The notes below the pieces were generated by a model. It saw only the letters and a program-made list of their open reading frames with translations, made no database searches and was not told the origin of the DNA. Made by a program: the position numbers and the translations under genes. A DNA stretch of 42,495 nucleotides from an uncultured Gammaproteobacteria bacterium (lineage in GTDB: Bacteria; Pseudomonadota; Gammaproteobacteria; Pseudomonadales; UBA5518), in contig CAIYPF010000001.1 of the NCBI GenBank assembly GCA_903928015.1, forward strand, positions 1 through 42,495, written 5' to 3'. Positions 35,009 through 42,068 of the stretch are shown in pieces (the first letter of the stretch is position 1; each line of letters starts with the position of its first letter).

Positions 35009-35671
35009 TCAGCCGAGCGCCTCGATGGTGATGCGCTTGAACGCGCCGTCCTGCAGTTCGTAGGTGCCTTTGAGCTTCAGCACGAGTTCTTCGCCTTTCG
35101 TGAGGCTCTTGCCGAGAAACTCCTGCACGTCGCTTTTTGCCATGAAGCGGTCCGTGATCCACACCGTGGCGGTGGCGCCCGCGGTGCTGATGCGGTCCGG
35201 GCTCATCTGGTCACGGAAATTCGACGTGAGCCAACCGTAGGTGGCGAGGATCGCGTCTGGCCCATGCATCACGCCCTGCGCCGAATGCAACTCGACCTCC
35301 GGGTGGTAGAACGCGCGCAAGCGCCCGGCGTCTTCACTGTTGTAGGCCGCGTAGTAGGCCTCCATGAAGGCGGCATCGACGAACTCGTGCTGCAGCGTGT
35401 GCCAGCCGGCGAGCACCGGGCCGCAGACCGGAAAGATCACCTCTGCCTGCGCGGGGTGCTGCGAATACGTGAGGAAATCCTCGCGGTTCGCGAACTCGGC
35501 GACCACAGCCAGATCCGCCGTGCCCTCGAGAAGGTTCAGGTCGAGGCCCGGGTGTATGGCGAGCAGGCCCGGAATGTGCGCCGGCAACTGCAGATAGGCC
35601 TGGCGCACGGCCTCGCGGCTGGCGGCATCGGTGCCTGCCTTGAACGTGATCAACGTGACACTGCGGATCAT
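35009..35671 (-). CDS. Dabb domain fused to SnoaL-like domain
   Basis: A 220-residue two-domain protein. Residues 1-95 form a stress-responsive alpha/beta barrel (Dabb): IRSVTLITFKAGTDAASREAV, the GLDLNL strand, and FANREDFLTYSQHPAQ. Residues about 96-220 form a SnoaL/NTF2-like domain: FMEAYYAAYNSEDAGRLRAFYHPEVELHSAQGVMHG, then ATATVWITDRFMA and the closing beta strands. Both folds are small lipid/polyketide-handling modules; the fusion is uncommon in my experience. The ATG 35671 has GGGGAGGGG in front. It lies between two oxidoreductase genes, 42 nt before the SDR and 19 nt after the LLM gene. Confidence 0.8.
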   Translation of the reverse strand: MIRSVTLITFKAGTDAASREAVRQAYLQLPAHIPGLLAIHPGLDLNLLEGTADLAVVAEFANREDFLTYSQHPAQAEVIFPVCGPVLAGWHTLQHEFVDAAFMEAYYAAYNSEDAGRLRAFYHPEVELHSAQGVMHGPDAILATYGWLTSNFRDQMSPDRISTAGATATVWITDRFMAKSDVQEFLGKSLTKGEELVLKLKGTYELQDGAFKRITIEALG

Positions 35672-35690
35672 CCCCTGCCCTCCCCTGCTC

Positions 35691-36872
35691 TCACGTCGCG
35701 GTTTTTTCGTCGGCGTGCTGGCGTATCGCCGCATTGATGCCGTCGACGTAAGCCGTCATGAACTGGTCTGCGTTGCCGGAGGCCCAGTCGAGCGAGGCCG
35801 TGCGGTTGGCGTTGGAACGCTGGAAGCGCGGCATCACGTATTTGGCTATCAGCTCGTAGGACTTGCGCGTGGCCTCCGGGCTCGCGGCATTGTGCGCCAG
35901 CACGAGGAAACTGCCGAAGCCGCCGGACTGCTCGAGAATCTCATCGATGCGGGTGCACAGATCCTCGGGGGTGCCGACCAGCCCCACACCGAAGGCACCC
36001 AGTCCGCCACCGGTCCACAACTCCACCGCTTTGTCGAAGTCCTCTACCTTCGGGAACATCGTGCCGCCGAATTTGTGGAAGTAGTGGAGCATGTCCATCA
36101 GGCCGTAGCGCAGGTCTTCCTTCGCCTGCTCGCGGGTCTCGGCGATGTGCACCGGGCAGACCACGCGCCAGGTGTCGCGGCTTACGGTCGTGCCGTGCTT
36201 TGCGGCGTTTTCTTCGCAGATGGCCCAACTCTGCGCAAGGGCACGGAAACCCTCCGGACTCGAAGCCGCCACCGAGAGCATGCCGATGCCATGTTTGCCT
36301 GCGGCAATCGCGCCGGTAGGCGAGATGGCCGATGCAACCGACATTTCCATCCGGGGAGCCTGATAAGGAAGTATGTGCAGGCGCGCCTCGCGCAGCGTGA
36401 ACCAGTCCGTTTGCATCGTCACCGTCTCGCCGTCGAGCAGCCGCACCAGCGCCTCGAGCGACTCGTGCATGCGACGGCGCAGATGTGCCGGGTCCACGCC
36501 CATCATGTAGGCGTCGGCGATCAGCTGCCCCGGCCCCACGCCGAAGATCACACGCCCGCGCGACTGGTGGTCGAGTTGCACGATGCGGTCGGCGAGAATG
36601 AGCGGATGATGGTAGGCAAGCGAGGCGACGCCGGTAGCAAGGCGGATGTGCCGGGTGCGCTCGGCAAGGGCCGCGATCATCACCTCAGGGGAGGCGATGC
36701 ATTCGTAGGCGCCGGAGTGGTGCTCGCCGATCCAGGCCTCGTCGAAACCCAGACGGTCCATGTGGCAGACGAGCTCCATGTCGGACTCGAGCGCCAGCGT
36801 GGGGTTCATGCGGTCATCGTGGAAGGGAGCGAGGAAGGCACCGAACTTCATGCGCATCGGGCGGTAGCTCAT
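35691..36872 (-). CDS. LLM-class flavin-dependent monooxygenase-like protein
   Basis: A 393-residue luciferase-like enzyme of the longer type (limonene monooxygenase/alkanal monooxygenase-like). The conserved EAWIGEHHSGAYECIASPE block, ALAERTRHIRLATGV, the FGVGPGQLIADAYMMG loop and the TPEDLCTRIDEI C-terminal motif are visible. I chose ATG 36872 preceded by a G-rich run; ATGs five and seven codons downstream are possible. The gene is the first of a minus-strand set (LLM, Dabb-SnoaL, SDR, LLM) and is divergent from the CYP51 gene across 173 nt. FMN or F420 use cannot be decided here. Confidence 0.86.
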   Translation of the reverse strand: MSYRPMRMKFGAFLAPFHDDRMNPTLALESDMELVCHMDRLGFDEAWIGEHHSGAYECIASPEVMIAALAERTRHIRLATGVASLAYHHPLILADRIVQLDHQSRGRVIFGVGPGQLIADAYMMGVDPAHLRRRMHESLEALVRLLDGETVTMQTDWFTLREARLHILPYQAPRMEMSVASAISPTGAIAAGKHGIGMLSVAASSPEGFRALAQSWAICEENAAKHGTTVSRDTWRVVCPVHIAETREQAKEDLRYGLMDMLHYFHKFGGTMFPKVEDFDKAVELWTGGGLGAFGVGLVGTPEDLCTRIDEILEQSGGFGSFLVLAHNAASPEATRKSYELIAKYVMPRFQRSNANRTASLDWASGNADQFMTAYVDGINAAIRQHADEKTAT

Positions 36873-36970
36873 CAGGCCCCCAGAAGATCTGAACAGCGGT
36901 TTTCTTGTGTGATCCCGGGTACGCTTTTTCGACGGACTCCGAGCGGGATTCCTGCATTCCCGGCGCGGCA

Positions 36971-36999
36971 TTGCACGCGGTGCGACCCGAGCATACACT
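36971..36999 (+). promoter_or_regulatory. Candidate sigma-70 promoter for cyp51
   Basis: TTGCAC (36971-36976) and TACACT (36994-36999) are 17 nt apart, a plausible -35/-10 pair on the plus strand (3 of 6 and 4 of 6 consensus matches). Transcription would start near 37006, inside the inverted repeat at 37003-37028 and about 40 nt before the cyp51 ATG. Confidence 0.4.
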
Positions 37000-37002
37000 C
37001 CA

Positions 37003-37028
37003 TAAAACATTTAAAGCAAATTGTTTTA
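37003..37028. promoter_or_regulatory. AT-rich inverted repeat, candidate operator
   Basis: TAAAACA (37003-37009) and TGTTTTA (37022-37028) are exact inverted arms separated by 12 nt, TTTAAAGCAAAT. This is the most AT-rich short stretch I see in a GC-rich window. It lies 18 nt upstream of the cyp51 ATG and would cover the start point of the candidate promoter. The arm layout fits a dimeric repressor such as TetR; the TetR gene at 40566-41192 is the nearest candidate, by inference only. Confidence 0.5.
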
Positions 37029-37045
37029 ACCCGAGGGAAAGCCCG

Positions 37046-38398
37046 ATGTCGCCGCCGAGCAGCCAGTCCCGCTCTGCCACCATTCCCTTCGTGAGCGGGG
37101 CAGGAGCGGACGGCACTCACTTCGCCGAATTCTGCGCTCACCCCGCGAAATTCCTCATGCGCGCGCACGCCGAATGCGGCGAACTCGCGGAGTTCGACCA
37201 GGGCGGCATCCTCACGGTGCTCATGGTGGGCCCCGAAGCACAGGAGGCCGTTTTCCGGGCGCCAGACGAGCAACTGAGCGCCTCCCTTGCCTACCAGTAC
37301 ATGGTGCCGATCTTCGGCAAGGGCGTGCAGTACGGCGCGCCCACCGCCATCGAGCGCCAGCAGTTGCGCATGCACTCGCAGGGCCTGCGCGCCGAGCGCA
37401 TGGCCTTCTACGCCCCGATCATCGCGCAGGAGTCAGCGGAGTGGATACGCGGCTGGGGCGACAGCGGCGAGATGGACTTCTACGAGGGCTTTGCGGAGCT
37501 CACGATCAAGACCTCCACCCACTGCCTGCTGGGGCCGGGGTTCCGTTACGCGCTCACCGGGGAATTCACGCAGATCTACCACGATCTCGGAGCCGCACTG
37601 GATGCCTCGGGGACCGTCGACCACAACGCCCAGAAGGCAGCCTACGCACGCCGCGACGAAGCACGCGAGCGCCTGGGCGATCTCATCAAGTCGCGCATCG
37701 CGCTCAGGCGCGCAGGCGAGGAGCAGTACGACGACCTCCTTGCCGTGTACATGAACTCCACCTACACCGACGGCACGCACCTGAGCGACGACCAGGTCGC
37801 CGGAATGATCGTGTGGTTCATGTTCGCGGGGCACCACACGAGCGCGAACACGGCCGCCTGGACCCTGGTGGAGCTCGCACGCCACCCCGAGTACTGCCGC
37901 GAGATCGTGAAGGAGATCGACGGCCTCTACGAGGATGACCCTGAACTCGGCTTCCGCACGCTGCGCAAGATGCCCCTGATGGAAGGCTTCATACGCGAGA
38001 TCCTGCGCGCGCATCCACCGCTGAACGCGCTCTCGCGCCGCGTGGTGCAGGACTTCCACTACAAGGGGCATGTGATCGAGGCCGGCAAGAACGTGATGCT
38101 CGCGCCCTACGTCTCGCACCGGCTGCCGGAATACTTCCCCGATCCCGAGCGATTCGACCCGCACCGTCCGGACCAGGAAAACCCTTTCGCCTACATTCCC
38201 TTCGGCGGCGGCACGCGCAAATGCGTGGGCAACGCCTTCGCGATCCTGCAGGTGAAACGCATCTTCTGCGAGTTGCTGCGCCACTACGATTTCGAACTCG
38301 CTGGTCCGGCCGAGACCTATGTCGAGATCATGCCCTCGCTGATCCTGCGCCCCAGCGATCCCTGCGTGCTGCGCTTTCGCCGGAGAGCTGCGGGATGA
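37046..38398 (+). CDS. Cytochrome P450, CYP51 (sterol 14-alpha-demethylase) family
   Basis: A 450-residue soluble P450. The I-helix oxygen-binding motif is FAGHHTSAN (AGHHTS at 261-266), the K-helix ExxR is EILR (318-321), and the heme loop is FGGGTRKCVG with Cys393. AGHHTS together with the B'-helix block YQYMVPIFGKGV and the AELTIKTSTHCLLG segment are CYP51 marks; they align with remembered Mycobacterium tuberculosis CYP51 along the length. The Asp that usually follows the B' block is Gly97. CYP51 removes the sterol 14-alpha-methyl group in three oxidations. ATG 37046 follows GAGGGAAA. The ferredoxin gene overlaps the stop (ATGA). Confidence 0.9.
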   Translation: MSPPSSQSRSATIPFVSGAGADGTHFAEFCAHPAKFLMRAHAECGELAEFDQGGILTVLMVGPEAQEAVFRAPDEQLSASLAYQYMVPIFGKGVQYGAPTAIERQQLRMHSQGLRAERMAFYAPIIAQESAEWIRGWGDSGEMDFYEGFAELTIKTSTHCLLGPGFRYALTGEFTQIYHDLGAALDASGTVDHNAQKAAYARRDEARERLGDLIKSRIALRRAGEEQYDDLLAVYMNSTYTDGTHLSDDQVAGMIVWFMFAGHHTSANTAAWTLVELARHPEYCREIVKEIDGLYEDDPELGFRTLRKMPLMEGFIREILRAHPPLNALSRRVVQDFHYKGHVIEAGKNVMLAPYVSHRLPEYFPDPERFDPHRPDQENPFAYIPFGGGTRKCVGNAFAILQVKRIFCELLRHYDFELAGPAETYVEIMPSLILRPSDPCVLRFRRRAAG

Positions 38399-38616
38399 GC
38401 CGGATGTGCGTCACCGTGGATTTAGCCCTCTGCCAGGGCCACAGCGTGTGCAAGGAAGAGGCACCCGAGGTCTTCGAGGTGGTGGAGCGTGACGAGCACT
38501 ATCCGCAGGTGCGGGTGAAGATGGAGTTCCCGCCCGAGGAACTGCTGGGCAAGGTGCGCGAAGCTGCGCGCTACTGCCCCAACCGCGTGATCCGCCTCGT
38601 GGTGGTGGACGACTGA
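38395..38616 (+). CDS. Ferredoxin of the P450-partner type
   Basis: A 73-residue single-cluster ferredoxin. Cluster ligands are Cys13, Cys19 and Cys61 in CQGHSVC and CPNRV; the second position of the usual CxxCxxC is His16. This CxxHxxC...CP pattern is common in [3Fe-4S]-type ferredoxins that feed bacterial P450s, including the one beside mycobacterial CYP51. The 4-nt overlap with the P450 gene gives translational coupling and points to direct electron transfer to that enzyme. No ferredoxin reductase gene is in the window. Confidence 0.9.
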   Translation: MSRMCVTVDLALCQGHSVCKEEAPEVFEVVERDEHYPQVRVKMEFPPEELLGKVREAARYCPNRVIRLVVVDD

Positions 38617-38646
38617 ACGGCCTCGAGAGACCGGCGACGGAGGCTC

Positions 38647-39387
38647 TCAGTCGAGCGTGCCGAACATCCGGTCGTAGAGCAGCGTGATCGTGGCGTAATT
38701 GCCCTTCTGCATGTCGATGTGATGCACGTGATGCTTGAAGCTGATCCAGTTCAGCACCCTGTACTTCGGATCGGCGACCTCGAACTTCACGTGGTTGAAG
38801 GTGTTCAGCTGGATGTACGTGAGCGAGGCGATCGCCACACTGGCCACGTGGAAATCCCCGAGTGCGAGCCCCAGCCCCAGCACCGTCCAGTGGAACACCG
38901 CCTGCCCCATGAACGTCTCGACCGGGTGCACATAGAACGAGTCGATGTGCGAGGGATCGCGCGCCTGGTGATGCACGGCATGCACCCGGCGGAGGTAGCG
39001 CAGCAGCGCCAGCGGGCTTTCGGGCGAGGCATGGAGCACGAAACGGTGCGTCAGGTAGTAGAGGAAGTCGTAGACCATCAGGATCAGAACGGCCTGGAGC
39101 AGGATCTGCCACACCGGCCGCGGCTCGAAGCTCACCACCAGGGGCGCCATCACAAAAAAATAGAGCAGGTTCGTCCACACGCCGACGCGGACGCTGCGCT
39201 TGATCATCGCCGGGTACTTCTCCCTGGCGAGACGCAGTTTGTCCTCGGCCAGGTTGAGATCACGCACCTGCCGGAAGGTCGGCACCCGGAACACCAGCCA
39301 GCGCCCCAGCTTGCCCAGCGCCACGACCAGCACCAGCAGCACGAGCCCCGCTTTCCAGTCATAGGCTGTCAGGAAGCTGCTGATCAT
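38647..39387 (-). CDS. Sterol desaturase family protein (second)
   Basis: A 246-residue membrane di-iron protein. Histidine clusters are HRFVLH, HAVHH and HHVHH (in FKHHVHHIDMQKGNYATITLLYDRMFGTLD), with HP and NH histidines between. Hydrophobic segments occur at about 12-30, 70-85, 95-115 and 155-180. It is shorter than the 32305 paralogue and belongs to the same Pfam family (FA_hydroxylase). It is convergent with the ferredoxin gene (30 nt) and divergent from the cycloisomerase homologue. C-4 methyl oxidation or C-5 desaturation would fit a sterol cluster, but sequence alone cannot choose. Confidence 0.87.
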   Translation of the reverse strand: MISSFLTAYDWKAGLVLLVLVVALGKLGRWLVFRVPTFRQVRDLNLAEDKLRLAREKYPAMIKRSVRVGVWTNLLYFFVMAPLVVSFEPRPVWQILLQAVLILMVYDFLYYLTHRFVLHASPESPLALLRYLRRVHAVHHQARDPSHIDSFYVHPVETFMGQAVFHWTVLGLGLALGDFHVASVAIASLTYIQLNTFNHVKFEVADPKYRVLNWISFKHHVHHIDMQKGNYATITLLYDRMFGTLD

Positions 39388-39472
39388 TCTCTGAACCTCG
39401 TGCGGTACGCCAGTCAGGCGAAAAACAATGCGAGCTCATGGTAAATCCTAATTTTCCTCATGGACAGCGTGT

Positions 39473-39540
39473 ATTGACCTTCCAGTCCGGGCCCGCAGGA
39501 GCGCAACAGGGCAGGCTTCCGAATTGACATTTCAGGCCGG
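39473..39540. repeat. 18-nt direct repeat in the promoter region of the isomerase homologue
   Basis: ATTGACCTTCCAGTCCGG (39473-39490) and ATTGACATTTCAGGCCGG (39523-39540) match at 15 of 18 positions and start exactly 50 nt apart. Each contains a -35-like TTGAC; the second is a perfect TTGACA, but no good -10 lies 17 nt downstream. They sit in the 266-nt divergent gap between the sterol-desaturase gene and the cycloisomerase homologue. Likely a tandem activator or repressor site, by position. Confidence 0.5.
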
Positions 39541-39653
39541 ATGTTTTCACCTTGCTCCACTCCGGCGAGCGGCCGCCATGGTTACCATTGCGGTCGGAAG
39601 CGGACGCGCCGGATGCGGCCAGCAACCATAAAAATCCCGAGGAGCCGAATCAC

Positions 39654-40508
39654 ATGCAGGACAGTACGACGACGTCGTCCCGGTTTTTTTCGGACAACCC
39701 GGACAAGGCCTGGGCCGAGAAGCTCTTCCTGACGTTCATACCTTTCTTCTTCGTCTACAACATGGTCGTCCAGGCCATGGGCTGGCTGAACACGGGCAAC
39801 TTCTGGAACATCACGCAGAACGTGCTCATGTGGCTTCCCTACTGCGTGCTGTTGCCGGCGTTCCTGCGGCGCAACAGCGGCATTCCCTGGCATCAGAGCT
39901 ACTGGTTCAAGTTCAACCTGTTCATCGTGGTGTGGGTCTTCTTCTGCACCTATTTCCACACCGAGTACTTCTTCAAGGTACTCGGCATGCGCTACCGCTT
40001 CCCCGAGGTAACGCTCTATCTGGACTCGGCGCTATGCGGGCCGGATGAGGCCACGGCGCTCGCCACGCACCAGAAGATACCGCCCTCGATGTACTTCAAT
40101 GCGACCGCGTTTTTCGTGGTCTACCACGCGAGCGCGGTGGTGGCGATGCGCGCCGTGCGATCTTTCACGACGGGCCTGGGTGAACTCGCGCAGAAGTTCG
40201 CGTGGGTCGGAATCGTGGCCATGACGGCGGTGTTCTGGGCATGGGGAGAAACGGCGTTCTATTTCCAGCTGGCTCCCAACGACGGCGCCAACGTCTGGTA
40301 CGAGGACCTGCCGAAAATGCTCGCACACGGAAGCTGGTTCTACGCGCTGTACTTCATCGTGAGTTTCCCGATGATCTACCGCGTCGACGAGCGGCCGGCC
40401 GGAGAGCGCTGGCCGCTCTCCCGCGTGGTGATCGAGGCATCGGCCGTGGGCATGATGACCCTGCTGCTCATCGATCTGGCCACGTGGAGTATCGGGGGAA
40501 AACTCTAG
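39654..40508 (+). CDS. Bacterial homologue of cycloeucalenol cycloisomerase (CPI1)
   Basis: A 284-residue membrane protein with about seven hydrophobic segments. It follows the plant CPI1 plan along nearly its whole length: FSDNPDKAWAEKLFLTF near the start, YWFKFNLFIVVWVFFCTYFH, TEYFFKVLGMRYRFP, the FFVVYHASAVVAMRAVR helix, and FYALYFIVSFPMIYRVDE followed by WPLSRVVIEASAVGMM. In plants the enzyme opens the 9,19-cyclopropane ring of cycloeucalenol to make obtusifoliol, the CYP51 substrate. I chose ATG 39654 because GAGGAG precedes it. The identity is from remembered family pattern; bacterial activity is not established here. Confidence 0.8.
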   Translation: MQDSTTTSSRFFSDNPDKAWAEKLFLTFIPFFFVYNMVVQAMGWLNTGNFWNITQNVLMWLPYCVLLPAFLRRNSGIPWHQSYWFKFNLFIVVWVFFCTYFHTEYFFKVLGMRYRFPEVTLYLDSALCGPDEATALATHQKIPPSMYFNATAFFVVYHASAVVAMRAVRSFTTGLGELAQKFAWVGIVAMTAVFWAWGETAFYFQLAPNDGANVWYEDLPKMLAHGSWFYALYFIVSFPMIYRVDERPAGERWPLSRVVIEASAVGMMTLLLIDLATWSIGGKL

Positions 40509-40520
40509 GAGCCCTTCAAC

Positions 40521-40536
40521 GCGGGATGTCCCGCGC
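40521..40536. terminator. Short GC hairpin between convergent genes
   Basis: CGCGGGA-TG-TCCCGCG is a perfect 7-bp stem lying 13 nt after the isomerase-homologue stop and 30 nt beyond the TetR stop on the other strand. There is no U-run, so a bidirectional terminator is only a suggestion. Confidence 0.35.
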
Positions 40537-40565
40537 AGGGCCCCGCATGCGAGCCGGGCTGGCCG

Positions 40566-41192
40566 TCACTCCGAGAGCATGGCCAGCACGATGCGCTTCA
40601 GGCGCTTGAGGTAGCGCGGCACCTCGAAGTCGGCGGGCTCGAGCAGCGACTGGATCAGGATGCCGGTGAGCATGAGGTGGAGCGTGTAGATCGCCTCCTG
40701 CATGCGGGCGTCGTTCAGCTTCACTTCGTGGAAGACACTGCGCCACAACTGCAGATGGGCCTCGTGGTCGAACTGGATGCCCGCCTCTGCGTTGCCGCGC
40801 CGCGCGCGCGTGGCGAGCAGGATCTCCATGGCGGCGGGATACTCGTTGCCCTGGTAGTGCCCCCACGCCGCATCGACAAAACGGTCCACGCGCGTTTCCA
40901 GCTTGCCACGCGTGTAGCGCTCGTCTCCCAGACGTTCGGCGAAGGCCTTGTGCGAACGCTCGAGCACCGCCTCGAGAATCTCTTCCTTGTTGCCGAAGTG
41001 ATGCTGTACTGCGCCCCACGACACGCCGGCCTTGCGCGCGATCTGCGTGGAACTGGCCGCGGCAAATCCACCCTGGTTGATGAGCTCGATCACCGCATTG
41101 AGGATGGATTCCTGGGTACGTCGGCTCTTGGCTGCCTGTTTGCCCAGTTCGGGCTCGTAGGACTTGGGTTTAGCTGCCAATGTCTGCTCCAC
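40566..41192 (-). CDS. TetR/AcrR family regulator
   Basis: A 208-residue repressor-type protein. After a basic leader (residues 1-25) the helix-turn-helix reads ILNAVIELINQGGFAAASSTQIARKAGVSWGAVQHHFGNKEEILEAVLE, the standard TetR N-domain. The C-domain is alpha-helical and ligand-binding, with no recognisable ligand signature. The start is GTG at 41192; no strong ribosome site is visible. It is convergent with the cycloisomerase homologue, at the edge of the sterol-type cluster, and is the natural candidate regulator for the inverted repeat at 37003. Confidence 0.88.
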   Translation of the reverse strand: MEQTLAAKPKSYEPELGKQAAKSRRTQESILNAVIELINQGGFAAASSTQIARKAGVSWGAVQHHFGNKEEILEAVLERSHKAFAERLGDERYTRGKLETRVDRFVDAAWGHYQGNEYPAAMEILLATRARRGNAEAGIQFDHEAHLQLWRSVFHEVKLNDARMQEAIYTLHLMLTGILIQSLLEPADFEVPRYLKRLKRIVLAMLSE

Positions 41193-41288
41193 GGGTGATT
41201 GGGGGCCGGAGGGCGGAAGTCTAACAAAGCCTCCTGCAACACCGACCCCGGAACAATGACTGTCGCTCCGGGGGAGCAGGCCGCGTGG

Positions 41289-41966
41289 TCAGGGGGCCGC
41301 TGGCTGTGTTTCGCGTGCGCCGTCCAGCGATTCCCTCGCCAGCACTGCCCACTTTCGCAGCATGCGATCGGCCTCGGCGCGATTGCTGACCGAGCTCTGC
41401 CACATCATGCGGCCAGTGTCGCGCGCGGTCTGGCGGTCGATGGCGCGGGCAATGATCTCGCCGGTGGCGCCGTCGAAGAGTTCGACGAGGAGCGTCATCT
41501 CGCCGGCGCTGGTGGAGAAACTGCGGCTGCGGCCCGCGTTGCGCACATCCGGCGAGGTGACATCGAGGCCCACGATTGCCGGGCGAAGCACCAGCACATC
41601 ATCGCCGGCCTGGTCGGTGATGGCGTAGCCACCCTTGCCCAGCTCTTCCGTGAACACCTTGCGGAAGTCGGCGGCAAGCGACGTGCGGATGCGGTCCATG
41701 TCGGCGCTGGTCACGCGCTGCCCAGAGGAGCTCTGGTCACGCTGCCAGTTCTTGCGGAACGCGACTTCGCAATCGAGCAGCGCGACCTTCGTGTAGCCGG
41801 AAAGCGTGGCCCCGGGGCGGCGGTAGAGTGTCTGGACCTTGGCGCTTTTCACCAACTCCAGACCATCGTGCGACACGGACGGCGGATCGGCTGCCAGCGC
41901 AAGGGCGCTGGCCAGCATCGCGGCGCAAGCGAAGACTGTTGCCAGAATGGAGCGTGGAAGTGACAT
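41289..41966 (-). CDS. Exported DUF3313-like protein
   Basis: A 225-residue protein with a Sec signal peptide (MSLPRSILATVFACAAMLASALALA). The mature part LSGYTKVALLDCEVAFRKNWQRDQ, TEELGKGGYAITDQAGDDVLVLRPAIVGLDVTSPD and AGEMTLLVELFDGATGEIIARAIDRQ resembles the DUF3313 family of small exported or lipoprotein-type proteins, whose role is unknown. There is no lipobox cysteine at the cleavage site, unlike many members. AGGAGG precedes the ATG. It is downstream of the truncated amidohydrolase gene, 102 nt apart. Confidence 0.72.
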   Translation of the reverse strand: MSLPRSILATVFACAAMLASALALAADPPSVSHDGLELVKSAKVQTLYRRPGATLSGYTKVALLDCEVAFRKNWQRDQSSSGQRVTSADMDRIRTSLAADFRKVFTEELGKGGYAITDQAGDDVLVLRPAIVGLDVTSPDVRNAGRSRSFSTSAGEMTLLVELFDGATGEIIARAIDRQTARDTGRMMWQSSVSNRAEADRMLRKWAVLARESLDGARETQPAAP

Positions 41967-42068
41967 GGGCTGTGCCTCCTGTGAGTGATCGATGGGGCGG
42001 GAAAGTGACAGCAGAATTCCGCCACTGCCCGGTTGCGGCAGCGAGCTGATGATACGCCCGGCGCGTGC

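Noticed and set aside
36905..37045. Upstream extension of the P450 reading frame to 36905
   Set aside because: The added residues are not P450-like and would cover the promoter and inverted repeat; ATG 37046 has a good ribosome site.
39524..39552. Perfect -35 TTGACA as a promoter for the cycloisomerase homologue
   Set aside because: No acceptable -10 lies 16-18 nt downstream, so I list only the direct repeat and not a promoter.
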